In this document: piece by piece, positions 1 to 5,269 of the stretch
How positions within the stretch are numbered: position 1 is the first letter of the stretch
Layout: each line of letters begins with the position of its first letter
NCBI GenBank assembly: GCA_009780445.1
Contig: WRAA01000061.1
Span: 1 to 9,550, forward strand
Length of the DNA stretch: 9,550 bases
Reading direction: 5' to 3'
Source: Defluviitaleaceae bacterium
Lineage (GTDB): Bacteria > Bacillota > Clostridia > Lachnospirales > WRAA01
Made by a program: the position numbers and the translations under genes
Notes under the pieces: model-generated
What the model saw: the letters and a program-made list of their open reading frames with translations, nothing else
Databases searched by the model: none
What the model was told of the DNA's origin: nothing

Positions 1-285
1 CCAGTCCATTTTGCGTATATTGTCGATGATGGAGCCTTTGATCCTAAGCGCGGCATACGTCTCAAACTTCACGCCCTTGGAAATATCGAACCTGTCGATA
101 GCGTCTATCAGCCCGAATATGCCGTAGCTCACCATGTCCTCGTACTCGACAGCCGTCCCCAGATGCACGCTCAGCCGCCCGACAGAATACTTGACCAGGT
201 GGGCATATTCGAGGATAAGCGTGTCTCTTAACGCGGGGTCGTTGGTCTCGCGATATTTTATCCATGTGTTCGTAAGTGTGTCCAT
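1..285 (-). CDS. fliA: Flagellar sigma factor FliA (sigma-28/SigD/WhiG type), N-terminal part, runs off the left edge
   Basis: Only the first 95 codons are in the window; the 3' end lies beyond position 1. The start is the ATG at 283-285, with GGGAG about 9 nt upstream. The protein begins MDTLTNTWIKYRET. It continues with a typical sigma-70 region 2: a helix around LILEYAHLVKYSVGRL (residues 23-38), then EDMVSYGIFGLIDAIDRFD (49-67) and GVKFETYAALRIKGSIID (71-88). The SYGxxGLIDAIxRFD...KFETYAxxRIxGxIID pattern is diagnostic for the FliA/WhiG group. In this group the factor directs RNA polymerase to late flagellar and chemotaxis genes and is held by the anti-sigma factor FlgM until the hook is complete. 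It is the last visible gene of the flhA-led run, 46 nt after the small membrane protein. The place at the end of the fla/che operon matches sigD in Bacillus. Regions 3 and 4 cannot be checked. Confidence 0.93.
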   Translation of the reverse strand, partial: MDTLTNTWIKYRETNDPALRDTLILEYAHLVKYSVGRLSVHLGTAVEYEDMVSYGIFGLIDAIDRFDISKGVKFETYAALRIKGSIIDNIRKMDW

Positions 286-331
286 CTATCAAGCTCCCGG
301 AAATGAGGACTTAGGGTCAAGCCTAAACAAC

Positions 332-649
332 TTAGTCGTACTTGCTTCGCGCGGCGGCTCCGGCTTCGTCTGTTGTGAAGTTCTCGAATATATCGGATCC
401 GCCCATGTTTTCGCCTATGTCTGCGGCGGCGGCGTCTGCCTCCGCTTCTTCGGCCTCTTCCTCCGGCGGTTTGAAGAACACATACCGCTTAAGGTATATC
501 CGCGCGGCCAAGCCTACGACATAGAACACGACGATCACCGTCAGGAGCCGAAACGCAAGCGTGTCAAGCGTTACATCCTGGTATATTGAAATAAGCGAGG
601 CAACGATAGTAGCACCGATGCTGACGAATATTTGCAGCTTGTCAAGCAT
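332..649 (-). CDS. Small two-helix membrane protein of unknown function between cheD and fliA
   Basis: A 105-residue protein that I do not recognise by family. The ATG at 647-649 has a GGGGGAG ribosome site a few bases upstream, and the stop is TAA at 332-334. Two hydrophobic stretches stand out: residues about 6-23 (IFVSIGATIVASLISIYQ) and about 32-53 (around FRLLTVIVVFYVVGLA). They are joined by a short acidic turn and followed by basic RIYLKR. The remaining 45 residues are strongly acidic and alanine-rich (EEEAEEAEADAAAAD, residues 63-77), probably cytoplasmic and disordered by the positive-inside rule. It starts 18 nt after the cheD stop and ends 46 nt before fliA, so it is almost certainly cotranscribed with them. 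Genes of similar size and topology are found beside sigD/fliA in other Firmicutes, and a motility role is plausible from position only. It is not clearly SwrB, which lies after sigD in Bacillus. Confidence 0.75.
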   Translation of the reverse strand: MLDKLQIFVSIGATIVASLISIYQDVTLDTLAFRLLTVIVVFYVVGLAARIYLKRYVFFKPPEEEAEEAEADAAAADIGENMGGSDIFENFTTDEAGAAARSKYD

Positions 650-667
650 TAGCTCTCCCCCAGTTTA

Positions 668-1159
668 TCAGACGGTAAACGTGCCATGGCCGATCGTCTT
701 GATGATGAAGTCGCCCGTATCCGCGTACAGCTCCACGGTGCGTCCGTAGGTCTTGCCGGTCTCGTTGGCCAGGATGGGTATGCGGAGCATGTTGAGTATG
801 TTCACGCAGGCCTCTATGTTTCTGTCGCCAATGCGCATCGACGGGCTTGTGGACGTAAAGGCGAACATCTGCGCGCCGCCCGCGATCTTCGCGCGTATGT
901 TCTGCCGCTGCGCGCCCATCCTGCCCATGTCCTGCAGCATCTTGACGATAGCCGTGTCGGCGAACTTGGCCACGTTGGAGTTGTTCTGTATCTGCTTGCT
1001 GTCCGGCAGCATGATATGCGCCAACCCGGCAATTTTATGTACATTGTCGTGGAACGCAATACCTATGCACGAACCAAGCCCAAGCGTCGTAAGCACCCCC
1101 GGGCTTTTACACACATTCAAGTCTGCCATTCCAACAATTATCATCTTACTCGACATCAT
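668..1159 (-). CDS. cheD: Chemoreceptor glutamine deamidase CheD
   Basis: CheD deamidates specific glutamines in methyl-accepting chemotaxis receptors and also binds CheC, stimulating its phosphatase activity. The 163-residue protein has the family's normal length. The catalytic triad known from Thermotoga CheD is present with correct spacing: Thr25, Cys31 in LTTLGLGSCIGI (residues 23-34), and His48 in AGLAHIMLP (44-52). Further CheD hallmarks follow: AKIAGGAQMF (about 90-99), IGDRNIEA (about 110-117) and GKTYGRTVELYADTG (about 135-149). The two first codons are both ATG (1157-1159 and 1154-1156). AGGGGA lies 5 nt before the first and 8 nt before the second, so the true start may be one codon later. 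It follows cheC by 48 nt and precedes the small membrane protein by 18 nt. Direct cheC-cheD pairing is the usual arrangement and fits their physical interaction. Confidence 0.95.
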   Translation of the reverse strand: MMSSKMIIVGMADLNVCKSPGVLTTLGLGSCIGIAFHDNVHKIAGLAHIMLPDSKQIQNNSNVAKFADTAIVKMLQDMGRMGAQRQNIRAKIAGGAQMFAFTSTSPSMRIGDRNIEACVNILNMLRIPILANETGKTYGRTVELYADTGDFIIKTIGHGTFTV

Positions 1160-1207
1160 AAAAATCCCCTAGCATGAAGCGTTTTGATAGTAAGAACTTG
1201 TTAACTG

Positions 1208-1819
1208 CTAGAACTTGAAGCTTCTCTCGAAGGATTCCATCTCCGGCACGAATATGAAGTAGCCCTTGACATTTTCCTCCTCCGTGCCGAAGAGGGATTC
1301 GATGAACAGAGCCTTGTCGGCAACCCTGCCGAACTCTATCGCCGGAACGGACAGAACAGCGTTTGCCATATCCGCTGCAAGCTGCGGCACCGATGGCACG
1401 ATCTTCTTGTTTATCATGGCCGCGAGGGAACCAAGGTAGGACGAAACAAGGATGTTGCCGACTTCTGTCAGCGTTGAAAGCTCCAGTTCGCTGAAGCTGT
1501 TTTCGTCCTCATAGGCGTTGGTGGTGCTGCCCAAGAGGATGTTTATGAGGTTGTGCGCGGAGTCCTGCTTGACCATGAACATAACGATGCCGTTCATGTC
1601 GCCGGAGATGTTCACAAGCACCGCGAGTATAAGAGCCTCCGGCCCGCCCACAAAGTTTGCGACATCCTTAAACTCCACAAAGTTAACCGTCGGCACGCTC
1701 ATCCTGAAATTCCGCTGCAACAGCTGCGACAGCGCGGTGACGGCGTGGCCTGTCCCTATGTTTGAAATTTCCTTTAGTGTGTCAAAATGTACTTCCAACC
1801 TCGACGATTCGTTACTCAT
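1208..1819 (-). CDS. cheC: CheY-P phosphatase CheC
   Basis: CheC removes phosphate from CheY-P and partners with CheD in the Bacillus-type adaptation circuit. The protein is 203 residues, about the length of Bacillus CheC. Both phosphatase half-sites of the CheC/CheX/FliY family are visible. The first is in LKEISNIGTGHAVTALSQLL (residues 15-34) with Glu17 and Asn20. The second is in LTEVGNILVSSYLGSLA (117-133) with Glu119 and Asn122. The internal duplication marks it as CheC rather than the single-site CheX. No FliN-like C-terminal domain is present, so it is not FliY. The ATG at 1817-1819 is preceded by AGGTG with 8 nt spacing. A 62-nt gap containing a 19-bp tandem repeat separates it from the upstream PilZ gene, where cheB/cheA/cheW are often found in relatives. 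With both active sites intact it is predicted to be active. Confidence 0.95.
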   Translation of the reverse strand: MSNESSRLEVHFDTLKEISNIGTGHAVTALSQLLQRNFRMSVPTVNFVEFKDVANFVGGPEALILAVLVNISGDMNGIVMFMVKQDSAHNLINILLGSTTNAYEDENSFSELELSTLTEVGNILVSSYLGSLAAMINKKIVPSVPQLAADMANAVLSVPAIEFGRVADKALFIESLFGTEEENVKGYFIFVPEMESFERSFKF

Positions 1820-1837
1820 AATTTCGCACCTTTCTAT

Positions 1838-1875
1838 ACACGCTACTGATACTATAACACGCTACTGATACTATG
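1838..1875. repeat. 19-bp tandem repeat, two copies plus a partial third, in the pilZ-cheC gap
   Basis: The unit acacgctactgatactat plus one variable base occurs twice head to tail (1838-1856 and 1857-1875), identical over 18 bases. A shorter third match to its core, gctactga, lies at 1881-1888 and contains the PilZ gene's stop codon (1882-1884). This suggests that the repeat grew by slippage or duplication from the end of that gene. It sits in the mRNA leader of cheC, about 20-60 nt before its start, without touching the AGGTG ribosome site. Confidence 0.85.
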
Positions 1876-1881
1876 ATACGG

Positions 1882-2586
1882 CTACTGAGGATCTTCCGCG
1901 GTCAGCCCGCGCCTCTGGCGCAACAGGAACTTACGTTGTTGATTGAATACGTACTGAACTATTTTATCCTTTTCCTCCGGCAAAATACCAATGAATATCA
2001 CCCGGTACTGAAATTTATACGGCGACTTGGGAAAGCTGTGCTTCTGGAGGATCTTGCCGATAACGACGATGTAGTCGCGCTCCAGCAGCAGCAGGCATTT
2101 TACGTTGTCCCCGTTGTCCATCTCCGAGTTTGTCACAAAGCGCAGTCCGCCGCCGCCTATATCCTTGATAATGCCTTCGAACAGCTTTGGCTGGCTGCCC
2201 TCGTTCGGCTCTACGGCGGGTCCCGCCGCGCTTGCGTGTATCAGCGAGAAGCGTATCGGCAGGGTGCAGTCGAACCGGAAGAACTCGCGCCGCTGCATCT
2301 TCTCCGGCTTGGAGGTAAACATCACCTTCGTGAGGCTGTGGCTGTCCTTGGAGAAGGTGCCCATCACCACGGCCGATATATTCAGCATACCATCTTCCTG
2401 GAAGATAAGCAAGGTACAAGGCATAGACTTCTGCAAGACAACCTCCTTTCCGTAGGAAGTCGGCGTGTAGATAGTTACGGCGTTATCCGTGGTGATGTCC
2501 ACAATTTGGCTCACATATATTTTAGGAACCTCACCTTCCCGCTTGATCCTTATTTCCAGCCTGTCGCCAATTTTAATGTTATGCAT
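1882..2586 (-). CDS. YcgR/FlgZ-like PilZ-domain c-di-GMP receptor of the flagellar operon
   Basis: A 234-residue protein with the two-domain layout of YcgR-type flagellar brakes: an N-terminal YcgR-like beta domain (about 1-90; IKIGDRLEIRI near the start) and a C-terminal PilZ domain (about 95-225). The first c-di-GMP motif is intact as QRREFFRFD, with Arg100 and Arg104 forming RxxxR. The second is DIGGGG (142-147), where the usual [D/N]xSxxG has glycine at the serine position. Binding of c-di-GMP to such proteins slows or stops the motor, often through contacts with MotA or the C-ring, or alters exopolysaccharide output. I choose the ATG at 2584-2586 because a perfect AGGAGG lies 8 nt before it; the in-frame GTG at 2593-2595 overlaps that site and is unlikely. 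The gene follows flhG after a 150-nt gap filled mostly by a hairpin repeat. The position among flagellar genes supports a motility role rather than a cellulose (BcsA-like) one. Confidence 0.9.
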   Translation of the reverse strand: MHNIKIGDRLEIRIKREGEVPKIYVSQIVDITTDNAVTIYTPTSYGKEVVLQKSMPCTLLIFQEDGMLNISAVVMGTFSKDSHSLTKVMFTSKPEKMQRREFFRFDCTLPIRFSLIHASAAGPAVEPNEGSQPKLFEGIIKDIGGGGLRFVTNSEMDNGDNVKCLLLLERDYIVVIGKILQKHSFPKSPYKFQYRVIFIGILPEEKDKIVQYVFNQQRKFLLRQRRGLTAEDPQ

Positions 2587-2594
2587 ACCTATCA

Positions 2595-2600
2595 CCTCCT
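2595..2600 (-). promoter_or_regulatory. Ribosome binding site AGGAGG that fixes the PilZ gene start
   Basis: A full AGGAGG on the minus strand lies 8 nt before the ATG at 2584-2586. It overlaps the alternative GTG start 9 nt upstream of that ATG, which rules that longer form out in practice. Confidence 0.85.
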
Positions 2601-2624
2601 GTGATTAGGGCAGATTGTAATGTC

Positions 2625-2736
2625 AGAACCTGTACTCAATAAATCAACGCCGCATTGGCGCGGATTGGCGTTGCTGTGGCCCTGTAGCGGCGTCAAGCCG
2701 TGCCAAGGTGGAGTTGATTTATTGAGTACAAGTTCT
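2625..2736. repeat. 112-bp long-hairpin (MITE-like) element between flhG and the PilZ gene
   Basis: The outer arms 2625-2648 and 2713-2736 are inverted copies of 24 bp with one mismatch (left arm starts agaacctgtactcaat). The symmetry continues inward: of the 32 inner positions on each side, 20 are complementary and 8 more can form G-U pairs if the plus strand is transcribed. The whole element can thus fold into one stem of about 50 pairs with almost no loop. The right end abuts the flhG stop codon (2737-2739) exactly. No T-tract follows the stem on the minus strand, so it does not look like an intrinsic terminator. No coding capacity and no clear target duplication are visible. Its form is that of a miniature inverted-repeat element; the family is unidentified. 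Confidence 0.8.
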
Positions 2737-3714
2737 CTAGGCCTTGTTCTTGAACAGCCCTGTCAAACGCTTTACGAAGGACTTCATGCCGCCTTGCGCC
2801 TCCGCGCCGCCCGCTTCCTGCTTCAGATCCTGCAGCGCGGATTCCCCGAACAGAAGCTTGCGGCAGACTTCGTTGATGGCCAAGGTCGCCCCGGACTGCG
2901 GGAAGCCGACGGATACAGGGGTTTGCTTCTTGACGGCCTTCACAAGGTTGTGGTCATAGGGTATGAAGCCCAGGTTTTCAACTTCCATCATCAGGAACTT
3001 CGAGCATACGCGGCTCAGCTTGTGGTATATATCAAACCCTTCCTCCTTGGACTCCACGCGGTTTACAACTATCTTGAAGGTGGGCGGGTCCGGCATCTCT
3101 TCCTTGGCGGTCTTGATCACGGCATAGGCGTCGGTGATGGATGTCGGCTCCGGCGTGGTTATCACGATGGATTCGTTGGAGGCCAGCACAAACGCCATTA
3201 CCGACTTGGATATGCCGGCACCGGTATCTATCAGAACAAAGTCCGCCATTGCGTCCAGCACGTCGAAGTTTTCGATAATATGCTTTAGCTGGTCGTTGCT
3301 GATGCTGGACATGTTGCTAAGCCCCGAGCCTCCGGAGATGAAGTTGACCCCAAGCGGGCCGGGTGTCAGCACTTCCTGTATCGTACACTTTTGCGCGAAC
3401 ACGTCGGCAAAGCTGCGCTTGGGCACTATCCCCAGCAGTACCTCTATGTTGGCCAGGCCGAAGTCCGCGTCTATCACAACAACGCGCTTGCCCATCCTTC
3501 CCAGGGCAATGGCAAGGTTGACCGTGAAGTTCGTCTTGCCTACGCCGCCCTTGCCGCTTGTGATGGTGATGACCTTCGCGGTGGGTTTCGCCGTGTGTTT
3601 GTCGTTCAGCAGGTCTGCAAGCAGGGTCTGCATGGATCCGCCGTCGGCTTCGGGGGGCTGGCCTTCGTTCTTGGCCTTTATTATGTCTCTGAGTCTGTTT
3701 GCTTGGTCGCTCAT
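2737..3714 (-). CDS. flhG: Flagellar number/placement ATPase FlhG (MinD family, YlxH)
   Basis: FlhG is a MinD/ParA-type ATPase that dimerises on the membrane with ATP, stimulates the FlhF GTPase, and helps set flagellar number and C-ring assembly. The 325-residue protein starts at the ATG 3712-3714 (AGGTG just upstream), giving MSDQANRLRDII. This holds the N-terminal DQAxxLR motif known to activate FlhF, which supports the start over longer in-frame forms. The deviant Walker A motif is SGKGGVGKTN (53-62), followed by VVVIDADFGLANIE (about 80-93) and a Walker B/switch II segment VLIDTGAGIS. The C-terminus (MKSFVKRLTGLFKNKA) is a basic amphipathic helix like the MinD membrane-targeting sequence. 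The flhF stop codon TGA overlaps its ribosome site, indicating coupled translation. It ends directly against the 112-bp hairpin element, without apparent damage to its C-terminus. Confidence 0.95.
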   Translation of the reverse strand: MSDQANRLRDIIKAKNEGQPPEADGGSMQTLLADLLNDKHTAKPTAKVITITSGKGGVGKTNFTVNLAIALGRMGKRVVVIDADFGLANIEVLLGIVPKRSFADVFAQKCTIQEVLTPGPLGVNFISGGSGLSNMSSISNDQLKHIIENFDVLDAMADFVLIDTGAGISKSVMAFVLASNESIVITTPEPTSITDAYAVIKTAKEEMPDPPTFKIVVNRVESKEEGFDIYHKLSRVCSKFLMMEVENLGFIPYDHNLVKAVKKQTPVSVGFPQSGATLAINEVCRKLLFGESALQDLKQEAGGAEAQGGMKSFVKRLTGLFKNKA

Positions 3715-3721
3715 TTGCACC

Positions 3722-5269
3722 TCATATTGTGCCGAAGCCAAGCAGTGCCCTGGCGATACGCTCAGGCTGCATAACTTCGATATCGTCCGGCACATTCTGA
3801 CCCGTAGTTACATAGGAGACCTTCTTCCCGCTGATGCAGCACGCGTTTAAGATAGCACCCAGGCAGTTTGTCTCGTCAAGCTTCGTGAATATCAGGTTGA
3901 AATCGGTGAAACCCGCGTACATGTCTATGATGCTCAGGATATCCTCACACTTGGTAGTGGTGCTTAGCACAAGGTATTTCACGGCTTTCGGCGCGGCCTC
4001 CAGCAGGTCTTGCAGCTCTTCCACGTTCTCCTTGTGCTTGTGGGATCTGCCGGCGGTGTCCATTATTACGATCTCGCTGGTCTTGCTAAGCTTCTTCACG
4101 GCGTTTGCCACGTCGGCCTTGTTGTATGCCGTCATAACGGGCGCGCCCAGTATTTCGCCGTATGTTTTCAGCTGCTCTACCGCGGCTATCCTGTAGGTGT
4201 CGGCGGTTATCAGGCCGACGCTCTTGTTAAGGCCGAGGATGAACAGGCTGGAGAGCTTGGCGATTGTTGTTGTCTTGCCTACCCCCGTGGGGCCGATAAA
4301 GGCTATGGTCACAGGCTTGCCGCGCTTGGCCGCTGCTACGTCCACAAGCTCGGCGGTGCCCAGCATCTGCACTATCTTGCTGTACACAACCTTCACGATC
4401 ACGTCAAGGTCGTGCAGCTCGTAGGTGGCTACGTCCGACAGCAGATCCTCCGCTATCTCGCTGCGCACGCCCTGTTCGCACAGGGTGTCGTAGAATATTT
4501 GCAGCAAGTTGTTGTCATACTTACGCTCCGCGCCCCGCCCGTGCAAGTGTTCGGCCACGCTTAGCCTCTGCATGGTGTTTGCCAGCATGTCCTCGGTGTT
4601 GTCCAGCTTCTTTTCGAGAGAGCGTATCCTCTCGGCCTGTCTGCTGATACGGGTGTCCTTTGAGTCCCCGGGGGGAAGGTTCGGCGCCGTTGATGCCGCG
4701 CCGCCGGCTCCCGCAGTGTCGGACATTATCGCGGCGTTCGCGCTTATTTCGCGGTAGCTGTGTTCGTTCTCCGTCATGGTTGGGTCTGCCAGTATCCCTT
4801 GGATTGTCGGCTGTGCCAGGGCGTTCAGAGCCTTCAAACGCGGCTGTGTCGCCCTGAGAGCCACGGGTTCGGGCGTCGGCCTGCTCCTTGCGTTTGCGGG
4901 GAAGCCGCCTTGCAGGGACTGTATCGCCTGGATAGACTCGACAATCCGCTCGACTTCATCCGCCCTGCTCTGCGCGGCCGTGTCCTGCTCGCCGGTCGCG
5001 GCCGGCTGGGGCATGGCAAGAGCCGCCGGTTCCGGCTGTGCTTTCGGCAAGGCCGCGGGCGGAACCGACGGCAGCACCGATGGCTTGGGCACGAACTTCT
5101 TTTCGTCGTAGGCCGCCATAACTTCCACATGCGGGTTGCGCATAAACGCAAACATGCCCTTCGGCTTGGTCGTCTTGATGCTAAGCACCAGAGCGTCCAG
5201 CCCCAGCTCTGTCTTTACCTTCTCGATAGCTTCCTGTTCAGTCTGCGCATCAAATTTTTTTATCTTCAA
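3722..5269 (-). CDS. flhF: Flagellar SRP-family GTPase FlhF
   Basis: FlhF is the third member of the SRP GTPase group (with Ffh and FtsY) and marks the site of flagellar assembly together with FlhG. The protein has 515 residues. The N-terminus MKIKKFDAQTEQEAIEKVK is canonical for FlhF. A low-complexity Pro/Ala-rich linker spans about 57-200, then a helical N domain (about 205-310) and the G domain. G motifs: GPTGVGKTT (326-334), ADTYRIAAVEQL (356-367), DTAGR (404-408), TKLDE (462-466) and the closing GQNVPDD (490-496). The start codon is TTG at 5267-5269. It overlaps the flhA stop codon by 4 nt (TTGA), with GGTGAG 6 nt upstream; the nearby ATG is out of frame. The long linker makes it larger than Bacillus FlhF. 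All GTPase motifs are intact, so it should be functional. Confidence 0.96.
   Translation of the reverse strand: MKIKKFDAQTEQEAIEKVKTELGLDALVLSIKTTKPKGMFAFMRNPHVEVMAAYDEKKFVPKPSVLPSVPPAALPKAQPEPAALAMPQPAATGEQDTAAQSRADEVERIVESIQAIQSLQGGFPANARSRPTPEPVALRATQPRLKALNALAQPTIQGILADPTMTENEHSYREISANAAIMSDTAGAGGAASTAPNLPPGDSKDTRISRQAERIRSLEKKLDNTEDMLANTMQRLSVAEHLHGRGAERKYDNNLLQIFYDTLCEQGVRSEIAEDLLSDVATYELHDLDVIVKVVYSKIVQMLGTAELVDVAAAKRGKPVTIAFIGPTGVGKTTTIAKLSSLFILGLNKSVGLITADTYRIAAVEQLKTYGEILGAPVMTAYNKADVANAVKKLSKTSEIVIMDTAGRSHKHKENVEELQDLLEAAPKAVKYLVLSTTTKCEDILSIIDMYAGFTDFNLIFTKLDETNCLGAILNACCISGKKVSYVTTGQNVPDDIEVMQPERIARALLGFGTI

Noticed and set aside
311..326. Small hairpin ttagg/cctaa between the membrane protein gene and fliA
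   Set aside because: Only 5 pairs and no U-run; too weak for a terminator or a named regulatory element.
1193..1220. Two direct copies of agaacttg between cheC and cheD, similar to the 2736 end of the hairpin element
   Set aside because: Only 8 bases each, no inverted arrangement, and the second copy is explained by the cheC C-terminal codons. Chance is likely.
2370..2390. Sigma-28-like box gccgatat on the plus strand inside the PilZ gene
   Set aside because: There is no matching -35 (TAAA) 15 nt upstream, and the orientation is antisense to the gene.
1873..2604. Long plus-strand open frame (243 codons) opposite the PilZ gene
   Set aside because: Its translation has no recognisable motif, and the minus strand carries a clear YcgR/PilZ protein with a perfect ribosome site. 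The open frame is a by-product of codon bias.
2620..3288. Plus-strand open frame (222 codons) covering the hairpin element and part of flhG
   Set aside because: It is antisense to intact MinD-type motifs of FlhG and has no ribosome site or family resemblance.
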